Source: Toxotes chatareus | Lineage: Eukaryota; Chordata; Actinopteri; Toxotidae | Direction: 5' to 3' | NCBI GenBank assembly: GCA_016801885.1 | Contig: CM028893.1 | Location: forward strand, 8,011,950 to 8,075,949 | DNA: 64,000 bases | Shown: one piece after another, positions 1 through 11,627 of the stretch | How the letters are laid out: the number at the start of each line of letters is the position of its first letter | Position numbering within the stretch: position 1 is the first letter of the stretch | The notes under the pieces: model-generated | The model's database searches: none | What the model saw: the letters and a program-made list of their open reading frames with translations, nothing else | What the model was told of the DNA's origin: nothing | Translations under genes and position numbers: made by a program

Positions 1-3000
1 AACCCTGACATGTTCTTAACACACCAGGTTACTGTACAACTACAGTATTGCACACCGTAGATGATTATTAGATATAAATTTGGTGATTTGTCCCAGATCT
101 GCGTTTTCTCTGAATCAGATTAACCCATGATATTTCTAGAGGTGATATATCATCCTTTCATTGTTACTGCTATAGAAAGGCAACAGTACTCATGTATTTT
201 TTTTATTTATTCCAGTCCCCTTGATCTTTATCTCTACCGTCAGAAATGGCAGCAATATATTTGCAAAACATATTCATGAGGCTTTTCCCACACAGAGTCT
301 GTGCTTTTGGGATTTGTGTACATGCTTTGCCGCAGTCGTGATTGTGCTTTGGGAAAAATGTTTCTAATGAGCAATCACACACATTATGTGTCAAATGTCA
401 CACGTTATGTGCTCTGCTGTGCCTCAGGTAGGTGGTAATGTGAATTGTGATCATTTTCAAAGATTTGTTCAAGGTGTGGATGCAGTGATGAGGCATTTCT
501 CTACATCCATCTAAATCTGTGTGGGAAAGTTGTAGTATGGGAAGCACAGTTTGGCTCCAGATTTCTGCTCTGATGTGCAGAATTAAGCCAGACTGTAACG
601 TATCAGGGGCCATGTTCTAATGTCCTACTGTAATTCTGTGGAGCAACAGCTCAGTTTAAATGATCATTAGGTCATTAATCAATGCATTCAGCATTTTAAG
701 TGCTCTCAGCTAATGCAAGTCTGCTCACTCCAGGATAAGATTTAAAGATCTATCACTGCCTACACATTGTCTTCCCCTATTTAGGCTGTCAGACTGACCA
801 ATGAGGACTACACTGAGTTTTGTGTAGCCAAGATAGTTCAGCCGACAGATCCCAGTATTGATCAAGACTGAGATTTTTTTATATATATATACGAAGCTCC
901 CTGCAGACAGAGCCCTTATTTTATTCCAGCCCAAGTGCGCTAGCCTGCCCTGATTGGTGAGATAAACCGAGCCCAGCATGTTGTGGACTGGCTTCACCTG
1001 TGTTTTCGAAATGGCCCCAGGGACCTGATGCAATCAGGCACTCAGAGGCGTGAGTGTGAGTGTGTCTGGTCTTGCAAGCCTGCCATTAGCTCAGCAGCAG
1101 ATGACCAGGTGGGAGGTGAGGATGACCTCCGCGGGGTCCACAAAGGTCATCGCTCCACTCCACGATGGGAGGAAAAAGAACCTATTCTTGGATTTAAAAA
1201 ATCGAGACAGGGATGTGAGTGAGTGAGTGACTGAGTGAATGGTTGGGTTCATTTGTTCTGTGGCACTGTTAAATCAAATTATGTGATCTAAAGAATACTA
1301 CAGGGATGTTCAGCATGTCATTATCAACGTAATCCCTTGTGGATAACCCCTAATTTGAGATAAAACCATTTTTGCAGCATCATTTAAGTAAAATATGCCC
1401 TTTGGGGCAGATGTGCAATTCACTATGACAGGAGAGGAATTTATGTAAAGCTAAATGCTTCAACTTAGTCTGGTTTACAGTCAGATTTGGTTTCTCCTAA
1501 AGGATTGTTTGTGTTTCACACATCATTAGCGTACAACCACACTATTACCTTGAACCTTGCCTGATTTCTGTTTTCTTTTTTGACAACTTGCCCCTCATTC
1601 TGCACTGGTCAATATTTACCAGATCAGAGGTAGTAAATAAATCATACTTGGACCAGGAGGTCACAGCATTAAAACACAGAGGGGAGGACTGGAGAACCTG
1701 TGGAGATCGAGACAGTCACCTTTCAGCTGGTGATTTATAGAGAAGAGCCCTGACCTATAGTATAACACCCGACTTGCACTACAATTAATATTGATCCACA
1801 CAGCCTGGAGCTCAGCCGTTAACGCTGATGGCCAAGACAATGCAGAGCAGATGGAGCATTTGAAAGGAAAATGTGACTTTCTAAACTGTTTCTTAGAAGC
1901 AGCTAGTGTGGTAGGAATGTGAAGTATTTGCTGCTTTGTGAGCGAACAATGATCCACATTGCCCCTGCTGCACCATCACTTATACTGCCCTGCAGTCTTA
2001 TGTTTAACTCAAATGTGACTTTAATCTGTTTTGTCAATTTTTTTTGGTTTCAGTATAGACAGTATGATTGAAAAAATGTAAAGTAATCTGACATCTGAAG
2101 GACTACCCCTGTCCCTCTCAGCACTCACTTAATTTAGCTGTCTTTGATTAACCTTCCCTTCTGTTGTATAAGTAATATATAGTACGCTCTGTTTCCTCCT
2201 AATGTTAGTAAAATCAGTTACAGCCCTGTAATAGATAAATACAAATACATTGATTGATAAGTTTGCAGCCTTAGGTAGAAGGAGATGAGTTTTACAGCTT
2301 TACATGCACGTGTAGTTCAACTCTTTGAGTGATAACAGAGAAAGTTTGAAGTGAATAGCTTTTGTGGTATTTCTGTTTTGGGTAATTGAAAATTGCAACA
2401 CAGAACGGTCTGAGAAAATAGGAAACATCGGCCTTCATACAGTTATCCACTGCTGTCTGAAGAATCAGGGTCACATCAGTATTAGAGTTGGCCTTTCACA
2501 CATGTGGCCATTTAGTGTCCAGTCCAACTGATTTGGACATGTTGTTCTCACATACATCCTCCAGGTAATGTCTAAATAAGTTCAGGGTTGCAGTGCATAT
2601 GTGAAAGCTTTATTTGACTAATGTTTATCAGGTGGACAGACACGACTCCAATTGAAATGGCTAAATTCTGCTCTGGCTATAAATACATATTAACTTAACA
2701 TGGAGATAATATGTCACTGTTGCACTGCTACCAAAAATTAATTAGTGCAGCTTTAAACTGTGTCTAATAATACTTAACTCACGTCTATTAACTCATGCCT
2801 AATGAGGTTCAGTGGCATGAACTCATGCCTATTAATGGAAACTTTACAATGAGTATTAAGAATGGCTTTTGTAAAGTGTTACACAATGTAATGAAAATCT
2901 GTTTTTAAATGGCAAACATTCAGTTATCCTGTCTACTTTAAGACCAATAGGCTACAAAAGCAATAACTTCCACCTTACAAAGTCAGAGTACCACAACAGA

Positions 3001-4721
3001 ATGGCATGTATGCATGTCATTTCACACTGTTCAAGGACTCCTCTGATATATAGGAATAGATAATTGGGTGATTGGGCGTCCTTCGCCTTCTCTGTTCTGC
3101 CTCAACAGGCATCAAATAAACATCCAAGTGCACCTTCTGTAATGTAATTAATGCCTGCATCCATCTGTTATTAAGAAAATGTCACTCAGTAGCACTGGTG
3201 CATGACATTCAGGTCATGAATGGATGGTTGGCTAAACACAGAAAGTACATTATGAGGAAAATCACACCACAAAGCAGGGGATGAATTTACCATGGTCGTC
3301 TCAGTCAAAAATGCTGTCAAATGCACCACTGAAGCTCTTTCAGAAAGTTAAACACAAACAGGGCTTTTGAATTCTTTTTCAAAACTATGCAGTCTTGGCC
3401 ATGAATATGGAATACAGTGCATGCCTCAGCACATCAAGCCAATATCTGCCAGTGGCAGGGTCAGAGGCCGAGAGAGACGGGCAGAGGGTGTATTTGTTGC
3501 TACTGTCATTCTAACCCTCTTACTCATTCTCCCCCGATAAGATGCCTTGACAACTGTGACCTTGACACACACTGCTGATGGTCTGACATCACACAAACAG
3601 AGGCATGCTTTAGCCTCAGGTGTTTTGCAGGTGTAGTCTCCCTCCTGTAGTCGTGTACAATGCAGTCTGCTGTTTTGCTTTTTCCACACCTAAGTTACCC
3701 AAGTCCAGCTCCGCGAGCTTTCACTTAACAGTTTCTTCCTCGAAAAAGCTTTACATAATTATATAGGTGCCAAACTTCAACAAAATGATAGCTGAACATC
3801 CTCCAACTGCGTCAGCTGCTCTGTGGCCAACAGAAACAGTATGGTTGTGTTAACTTGTTATAAGGCTACAGATTATATTCACTGGTTAATTAAAAACAGA
3901 GGCTTCGGAGACAGAATAGATCTTTATTACCCTGTTTTTATTATCTGAGCTTCTCAGAAACAAAACCCTGAAAAGATGCTAATTTCTTTTTAGTTCTGTT
4001 CATTTTTACTGTCCCATGGATCTATCCTCTGCCCCATTTCAGTTTTGGGTGAGTTTGTAGCTATAAAGAAGGGTTTAATTCCAAATGGAGTTAAAGTAGT
4101 TCCTCATGGAAATGGTCCGGCTGCTTTTTTAATTTTTTTTTTTTGCCTTTGAGATTTTAAATGCAATCTAGTAAAGTCACATATCTTTTTATATTCACAC
4201 AGCCACTGAAAATCTTTTAATGAAAAAGCAATGCTCTTATCATTTTATATGATCCTCTTTGTTGCCTTTTTTTTTCCTGCAGAGTAAAAATCTTTGTGTA
4301 GCTTTGCCACAACAGACAGCGAATGCTAAGAGAACAAAAAGCCTGGACCATGGCGGTGTTTATAGCACAATGAAATACACACAGCTTTTTATGAATGCCG
4401 TAGGATTGATTTCTTCTGACATTAAATGGGCATCACAGAGAGAAGAATGATTGTTTTATTCTCTTTCTCAGCTGGTCAAAGATGTCAAACTGACATTCAC
4501 TGTGTGAGGCTAGTCGCTTACTTGATGCTTCATAGCCCTTGTCTGGCAACTCATTCACATGCACCCCGTTGTCTGTACCGCTATTTTTGTTTGTTTTAGA
4601 GGCAGAGTGTGGGGGAGAGCAGAAATGAGATGGGCAGAGAAATGTCCGCAGGCCCTTCAGTACTGTGTGTGAGTTTATCTTGCTTTTACCTGTTAGTACT
4701 CTCTCCTCATTCACATTTCAG
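1..4721 (+). other. Presumed last long intron of an ABCA-type transporter gene
   Basis: The only supported coding exon here begins at 4722 with a phase-0 acceptor, so the sequence upstream is taken to be intron. I searched it for the exon that should precede (encoding the conserved Ser-Gln-Thr-Thr-Leu-Asp-Gln just before VFVNFAK) and did not find it, so that exon should lie left of the window. Contents are AT-rich with no convincing exon: a GTGA-type run at 1215-1234, a short inverted repeat at 2814-2829 (GGCATGA, 2-nt loop, TCATGCC) inside a 30-bp-spaced duplication of ACTCATGCCT (2791 and 2821), and short T runs near 2034 and 4130. The intron reading is inference from the downstream exon. 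Confidence 0.5.
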
Positions 4722-4850
4722 GTCTTTGTGAATTTTGCGAAGCACCAGCACAGAGAGGAGGATTCTCAGGCCTACAGCAACCCAGTGGACACCTCAGACG
4801 AGCTGCCATCGCAGTCTGTGAAGACCTCCCATGAAGCTGAGAAGGTGTAA
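4722..4850 (+). CDS. C-terminal exon of an ABCA1/ABCA4-type ABC transporter
   Basis: A TTTCAG acceptor (AG at 4720-4721) is followed by a 42-codon open frame ending in TAA at 4848-4850. It starts VFVNFAKHQ and continues with a polar, acidic tail ending HEAEKV. From memory of the family, the last coding exons of vertebrate ABCA1 and ABCA4 begin in phase 0 at exactly this place, with VFVNFAK directly after the Thr-Leu-Asp-Gln end of the second nucleotide-binding domain. These proteins are full-length lipid flippases or exporters of the plasma membrane (ABCA1) or photoreceptor disc (ABCA4). The tail lacks the ESYV PDZ-type end of ABCA1, so an ABCA4-like or divergent fish paralogue is possible. 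The sequence AAG/GTGTAA at 4842-4850 could also be a splice donor, as in human ABCA4, where a tiny final exon follows. In that case the exon would end at 4844. Confidence 0.75.
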   Translation, partial: VFVNFAKHQHREEDSQAYSNPVDTSDELPSQSVKTSHEAEKV

Positions 4851-7718
4851 CAGCCATAGCAAAAGCATAACACTTCTACACTTACACTGGGCTAGCAATA
4901 TATCTTTACCACAACTGAATGTGATTTGCACTGAAAAAAAATTATGGGTTCATGAGCGATGCCCTGTATTTGGCTCTAATTTCCACAATATGAAGGGAGG
5001 TCTTTCAGAATTATCTTTGACTTAACTTTTGACCCAGTGCACCATTACCTCAATCAACACTGACAATCAAGTGTTTGTGGTGTCTGCACATTTGTCTAAA
5101 AATGTCTTTCTAAAACTAACTAATCTACAATCTAAAACGTTTGAACTATAAATGTCTAAAAGTGCTGTGACACTAATTCTCTACAGCTGTAGCACTGATT
5201 ATAAAGTCTCCACCCAGTGCGGACACCATTAAATGATTAGATCTGGAGTCCAAATGAGTGTAGAACCATGTGGTTGCTATAATGCAATATTTGACAGATG
5301 TTCAGCAGACTTGGGCAGCGTGCCAGTTCAGTTTTGTTTGGAGTATACTGCTGATCTTAATATACCTCAAGAGAGTGTAAGGGCCAGAAGATTCCCTGAA
5401 AGCATCACGCATTGCACAGATACCTCAGCACTGACCTTCAAACTGAATTATGTTTTAGATTTTTACCAGTTGTTTACATTTGCTGTGGATTCTAATGATA
5501 AATGTTGAACTGTACATCTGTATAAAAGAGAAAACCCCTCCCTGATGTGTTTTGACACCAAAGGTTGGCGTGGACTCATGAACTGATAGTTATAGTTAGT
5601 TTCACTCACCATTTCAAAAAAGCTGAATCAATAATATTCACATTTAAAGACATAGAATATCAAAGAATATCAACAAGCGACAAAGGAAGAATCTTTTATC
5701 CACACAAATTCCAACAGACATTTAACCATCATCGCTTTCAGCCACACTCTGTGATTTGCTGACAGGCAGTTCAGTGATTGCCACTAAGCAGAAATGATGA
5801 ATAACAGCTCTGTCAGATGTGTTAGCTTTGAATGTCTGAATGAGCCTCCAATCAGCTGTAGACGGTGTTTAATGAAAGACGCTGAGGTTACAGCAGTGTG
5901 GCAACACAGAGTCCATCAGAGTCAACAAGCTGTCAAACGTTTGGTCTTCAACAAAGGCAGCACATCCCATGTGTTCACCAACCACAGCTCACAGGCAAGT
6001 ACTATTCAGAGCCTTTCTCATGCTGCATTAGCTGCAGTGCTTATGAATGTAAGTGGAATTACTAATGAATGTATGAGCATATTTATACTTTAAATTTTTT
6101 TTAATGCATTGCCTTGTGAAATCTCTCTATTTTACTCACCAATTTCTCTTTGCACAATCAAATTAAACTTTATAACTTTTTGCTTGAGTCCTGCCTCTCT
6201 TAGTTACTATTACTGCTCAAGTCAAGCTTCTGCTTTGCATATACACTGTTTACAGTGATAACAGTAGCAGAGTTAACAAACAAAATTAATAGTGATTTAA
6301 ATTATATAGAAGTGTCTGCTATATGAGTATATAATGTAATGTAATGATGGCTACAACTGATGCCATACTATACTGAGGCTAAAGCTGCATGTCCCTGGGA
6401 AAAAAAGAAACAACGTCCTCACCAGTTGAACATCCATGAAAGTCAGAACAAAGGAGCAGCATTGTTCTTGTATTGCAGTTTAGAGATGCAAGTGACTGGG
6501 AAACAGCCATTTAAAACAGTTGTTGATAATATGAAATACATTCCTTTTTTAAAAATTAAATTATAATGACAACGTGTAATATGTGCAGATACTGTATTAC
6601 AAGCGCTGATTATAAATCTGAAACTGTGAAATGATCTGTATCTGTACATCTCACTCAGGAATATTTTACGTGCAAACATAAGAGTTATTTATAGCTACAT
6701 TCTTACTGTACTGTACAACACTGAGAGATTGTAAGTATCTTAATGATTTTAAACCCAAAAGCTCTTTTCTAATGTAGTTTACAATACTTGGCACTAAACT
6801 TGAGAATTTAAATTTTGCCCCTCACAGGTGCTCTGGTTTATTTTCAGAGCGTGACATCATTTGTATGCTGTGCTCAGTCCTCACATTACTATCATCCCCA
6901 CTGCAAAGAATAATGGATCCTATTTGTACTGAATATTGCTTCATGCCAAGACAAATGATTAAATATTTGCACAGACTCTAATGTGACTCTGACTTTACTG
7001 TTTGTACATTGCTGTATTTGTCCACTGAAGGTCTTTTTAGTTCTTGTACATGCTGTTTCATTGTCTTGTCCTTCCTTTCACTCCTCCACGTCTTTCTCTT
7101 TGAGTGTAGCTTTCATTTTTGCAGGCTCACGTTTGTTGAGTCTATCATACATCCATCCTATAACTCAGACCATGGGATGCCAGAATTCAGACTGCACGAG
7201 CACAGTGGGTAAGGTATTTTATTTCACATTTAGTGGAGTCGTTCCTAAGGGAGGAACGACTGCCAGAGTTTGGATTAATTTTCTTGTCAAACCATCAAAC
7301 ACTTTTAGTATGCAGGGCTTTCTGTTTATTTATTTTACCTTTTTTTTCCAGTAAATTCAAAGCCAGTTTGCTCAAGGTTGAACTGTTTTCCCAATTTCAC
7401 TTCAATATCACAGACTATGTAGCTTCTTTTCTTTCTCTTTTTTTTTTTTTTACTCTGCAATAATTATTCTTTACAATGTCTTATTTATATGTAATTCTAA
7501 AAACATTTTTTCAGTTTCCAGGTTTTTCCACCCATGGATTACACAGTCAAACCCAGATGGATTTATTTACGTCTGCTCTACTTTTCAGTTTAAATTATTT
7601 TTTTGTTGTCCTCTGTGAGTTTCTGCTGTATGTCACCTGTCAAAAGTATTTACTGTGTTTTCTTAAACACACTTCCATACTGGAATATGTTTCCATTCAT
7701 ATTTCCCACATACAGTAA
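4851..7718 (+). other. Presumed 3'UTR and downstream flank of the ABCA-type gene
   Basis: This is AT-rich sequence with no supported coding exon after the TAA at 4848. Weak poly(A)-like ATTAAA hexamers occur at 5228 and 6162, and a dense AATAAA cluster at 7719-7736. ABCA1-type messages are known to carry long 3'UTRs, so an extended UTR of up to about 2.9 kb is possible, but the true end is not visible from sequence alone. From about 7000 to 7500 the strand becomes strongly T-rich, which leaves several long but meaningless open frames. Confidence 0.4.
7237..7261 (+). repeat. Perfect 10-bp stem-loop
   Basis: AGTCGTTCCT and AGGAACGACT are exact reverse complements separated by the 5-nt loop AAGGG. 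The stem is GC-richer than its surroundings. If the ABCA-type 3'UTR extends this far, it would be a strong RNA hairpin in that UTR; otherwise it is an isolated inverted repeat. Confidence 0.8.
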
Positions 7719-7736
7719 AATAAATAAATAAATAAA
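7719..7736 (+). terminator. Cluster of four overlapping AATAAA poly(A) signals
   Basis: An (AATA)n run gives AATAAA at 7719, 7723, 7727 and 7731. A GT/T-rich stretch follows at about 7743-7800. It is the strongest candidate for the 3' end of the ABCA-type transcript, though a simple AATA microsatellite would look the same. Confidence 0.35.
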
Positions 7737-7830
7737 ATATGCCAGGCAAACTTTTTCTTTAACTTGGGTATCCTGAGTTAATGTTTGGTCTTTCTTCAAG
7801 TATCACACTTCTTCTCTTTCTTTACTCATT

Positions 7831-7913
7831 CGAACGCTGAGCTCTGGGGCACGCCGCCAGAGGCAATCAACCAGGTGGAAACTTCGCGGAGGCGATAAAA
7901 CTCGAGTCTTAAG
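7831..7913 (+). promoter_or_regulatory. Small CpG cluster ending in a splice donor (possible non-coding first exon)
   Basis: Eight CpG dinucleotides fall within 74 bp (7831-7904), in a region where CpG is otherwise rare. The cluster ends in CTTAAG/GTAAGATT, a near-consensus donor with GT at 7914-7915. It contains no useful open frame. Together this resembles a TATA-less start site with a short non-coding first exon on the + strand. Which gene it would serve is unknown. It lies directly downstream of the AATAAA cluster, so an intergenic promoter is plausible. Confidence 0.35.
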
Positions 7914-8214
7914 GTAAGATTATTTGTCACATTCCACCATTATTCCCTCGCACATTTCGTCCCAGTGTAATGCGTAGGAGGTTTATGAGCACAGGTAATA
8001 TTACAGGTCAGGAGAGTTGGGTGGGCAGGACTGAGCAGGCAGGCTGTTAATTCATTTGAACCACTGATTCTCTCCCTGCAGTGTTTCTTCAGTATATATA
8101 TATAGATATATTCAAACATGGAGAACAAGACCTGGTTTTCCCCATGTAGACCAAGCTATTTTAGGCCTTTCATTAAATGTTTATTTAGTTGTCTCCCCTC
8201 TACTATGGCCACAG

Positions 8215-8299
8215 GGTTTTAAAGAAAATGTCCATTTTCTGTGCAGTAGTAAGCTTCGGCGTGGACTGATAGAGTGGAAGCTACAGGCAGGAACACAAG
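8215..8299 (+). other. Exon-like segment, possibly spliced to the CpG-rich segment at 7831-7913
   Basis: A pyrimidine-rich stretch and GGCCACAG acceptor (AG at 8213-8214) is followed by 85 bp, then the donor CACAAG/GTAACA (GT at 8300-8301). There is no conserved open frame, so if real it is UTR or lncRNA sequence. An alternative acceptor (CTGTGCAG) lies near 8245. This is inference only. Confidence 0.2.
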
Positions 8300-11243
8300 G
8301 TAACAACACATAAAAGACTTTTTCCATTTCAAGGGCTTGAATGTTGCACCCATTTTTGAGTGAGATTTGTCATTGCGCCCCTGACAGTGTATCCTCTTTT
8401 TGCCATCAAATTATTCAGTTTTGGTTTAGTCCAGCCTTTGTAAAATCAGGATCTTTAATGATGACACGTTCACAAACAACCACATCTTAGTCTGGTAAGA
8501 CTGCTTTATAGATCATACTGTACACATAATACTCTTTTTTCCCATGACTTGACATTTTGCCAATCTCGTTGTCAAGTACAAGAATACAGTAAAAGGCATT
8601 GCCTTTGTCAGGATGGGAAGATTACAGGAGTTAGAGGAGATTCAATGATGTGCTCGACAGACGAGCTTTACAGAGCGCTCCTGCCATCTTTCAGACTGTA
8701 ATCACCCTCTGTACTCTGAGTTTGCTGTTCCTGCTTCGGGGTACCTATTATAGGCTGCTGAGAATAGGTAGTAATTGGAACAATGTCTCTGTTCATCTCA
8801 CTGCAGTCAAACTGCTCTCGACACGTCAGAGGAACTTGGACTTTTCGTGTGTTGAGAGTGATTTTTAAAATAATCTTTTAATTTTAATGACTGTGCCTCT
8901 ATGTTGCGTTTCCTATTTTTCTTTGTCACGGTTTTGCTGCAGCTATTTACCCTGGGATTTGTAGTAAACAGACTCAACTGAACTGAGCTTACATTCATTC
9001 ATTAGAAAGAGGTGTTTCATTATTTTTCATAATTGTTGAACTTTTCAAATATATTAAAACTGCAGGCTTTAAAAAACACCTTGGCTCTCATCCTGGCAGT
9101 CCTTGAACTGATTTTGTGTTAAGTCTTTTTTTTGTGCCAGTAGTGGGCCTGATGCTGTTCCAGGCTGAGGTGCTACACAGACATGTGGATTTGCATATTA
9201 ACCCTGCTGATGCTGTTCTAGCTGACTTTTTACATACTGTAGCTCTCAAATGTGGTGAAACTGTCTCAGATTTATAAAGTTGAAGTCTTAATCCAGTATC
9301 CAGACGGAAAATCTCTGCAGGCTACAATACTAAACCAAATTTTTATATTTTTAGTAAATTAAAATATAAAATGCATACGCAGTTCACATGGCCTGTGGCA
9401 AAAACAATGTGCTGCCTAAAGCTGCTGCGTACATAAAAGGAAGAAGCTGACATTTGGGGATTGCTACCACACGTGCCCCAAATCTGAGTGTTTGAAAAAT
9501 TGGCCTTTTAAAGTCTTTGTTGTGATCGGAAAGCTATTTTAAAGCCTAATTATGTTTCTGAGTTGCTTTATTTTCTAACTTTGAACTCACTTAAAGTATT
9601 TGTTTGATGACTAGTTGTTTATGTATGAAATTATGTGTTTATTTTTTTAATCCTCATAAAAGTACTTCCAGACTTCTTTCTGCAGGAGAGAGGCCTGTGC
9701 AAACAGTGGTATTATTAAATGCTAATTTTGGTCAAGACTGCAAAGTAAAGTTCCCGTGAAATGTCTTTAGACTGTTGTTTCCTTAGGTGATTCATTAATA
9801 AACAAACAACAAGTATGTAGCTGTAAATATTTGCTAATTATGACTTGTGGCTCAGGGGTGGTGCTCCAGCCATCACTCAAAACTAAAGTATTTAATGCAC
9901 TATTTTTGTCCGTTTTGTTTATTTCCAAGAATCTAACATTGAAGCAGATTTCCTTATTTCCTTGTTTCCTATGAAAAAACCCAACACTCTCAGATGTAAT
10001 GCTCTGATTTTATTTTTAGAAAAGCATGTTTAGTGTGTGCAATTCAATTTTCAGCAGAAACCTGATGACTAATGGTTCCCCTTATTACCTAAAAACAAAC
10101 TATGTCAGTCATGTACGTAGCGCATGTATTGCATGTAGCATATCTAAAGGTCAACATGAACAAGTCAAATATGTGTGCAGGCGGTATATTTTCTGCGTAT
10201 TGAATGTCAGCAGCTCCTTCCATACAAAAGAAAGATGAAAACTAAGTGTTGCATTGACTTTGAACAATGTGCGTTTTATCTTTCTGGCTGAACTAGTTAC
10301 TGTGCATTTCTCACAGAGCCGACCCCAGCGTGTGACCCTGTCTACAGCTGGTGTAAAATATCGCTGTTGTCTTGTGGAAAAGCTTCTCCTCTCCTCTTCC
10401 ACTTAATTGCCTTCACTGACATTTTTATGCATGTATGTCACGCTAAACTCTCCATCTTGTCTGCTGGTTTGATTTAGGGGATGAAAATACCATCTCCTCT
10501 TTCTTCTTCCTGTCCTCTTTGCTAGCCCAAGAAATGACATAACCGCTACTAAATTATTTTTCCCAGATCCTCTTTTATGGCAGCCATTATATTTCTGAGT
10601 GTTTGTCACTGATATTTCTGGTTTGATTCAGGCTATTTTGAGCAAGTTCTGAGTTTTATTTTGTGTACTATATATGGGCGAGTGACCCCAGTGGAAGCTG
10701 GTGTGAAGGTACCAGGGGGTTGTGATGACACATCCTATGTCAGGGTTCAGTTTAAACCTGTCTCTAAGCTTTAACAAGGCAGGGCTGCATCAACAGTTGC
10801 TATAATAACCAAGTATCGTCACACTTTTAGTCCAGGGCTACTTAGCTTACACCAGATACCTCCTGCCTCTCTGGGGTCTCATGCTGAGGGATGATGAGGG
10901 TTCAAACTTGCTGCGTGGGGCCGATTCCGTTTTGATTGGTGTTCATTTAGGATCTCCTGCAGCGATGAATGCCACAGCACCGCTGAGGAGTCAGAGACAT
11001 TTCTCAGCACCTTCCAGCGATTCTTTTCCTGTCCAGCTGCTGTCTCCAAAGTGTGCTGCTCGTATTTGTTGAGGGTGGTGTGTGGGCGTCGCTGTCCTGG
11101 CATTGTCAGGCATGAACTCTCTGGTGCTGTGACTGATTATGGCCATTTTAATAATTTGGCTTTCTTTAAGTCACCTTTGCAATCAGTGGAGAATTACCTT
11201 CCTTCCCAATTCATTACAGCATGTCTGTTTTTGGATTTGTTTA

Positions 11244-11246
<3 letters not shown>

Positions 11247-11333
<87 letters not shown>
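11247..11333. repeat. (TG)n microsatellite
   Basis: About 43 uninterrupted TG units run from 11247 to 11333. On the + strand this alternating purine-pyrimidine run can adopt Z-DNA and is likely to be length-polymorphic. It creates artificial Cys-Val open frames that should be ignored. Confidence 0.99.
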
Positions 11334-11336
<3 letters not shown>

Positions 11337-11596
11337 AGCGGGTGGGCGGATGGATGGGTGGGGGTTAAGGGTGGTTGATTACTACACTACCACAATTATA
11401 CCTTGAAGACAAACCTGATCAGCAGTTGAATCAGACCAAGTACTTCACTAATTCTCCTTGGATATGTTTTTTGCAACCACTAAAACACAGTAACTATGAT
11501 TCACTAACGGTTTCCTAGTCTTTACCCTCCATTTTCTTTCAAAGTTTCAGAGGCACAAAACATGATAGAAATGTACTTTTGTTTGCCTCAGCAGTG

Positions 11597-11625
<29 letters not shown>
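11597..11625. repeat. Poly-T tract of 29 bases
   Basis: An uninterrupted run of 29 T residues. It could be the poly(A) tail of a minus-strand retroposon, but the neighbouring sequence shows no recognisable element, so only the homopolymer is called. Confidence 0.95.

Positions 11626-11627
<2 letters not shown>

Noticed and set aside
4259..4450. Open frame preceded by a TTTTTTTCCTGCAG acceptor-like sequence, as a possible penultimate ABCA exon
   Set aside because: The reading has none of the conserved NBD2 residues that should precede VFVNFAK, and no donor in the right phase.
7000..7720. Several long, hydrophobic open frames on +
   Set aside because: Phe/Leu/Ser-rich readings arise from strongly T-rich DNA; they shift frame, lack splice context and look like UTR or intergenic sequence.
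11051..11378. Cys-Val repeat open frames
   Set aside because: These are produced entirely by the (TG)n microsatellite.
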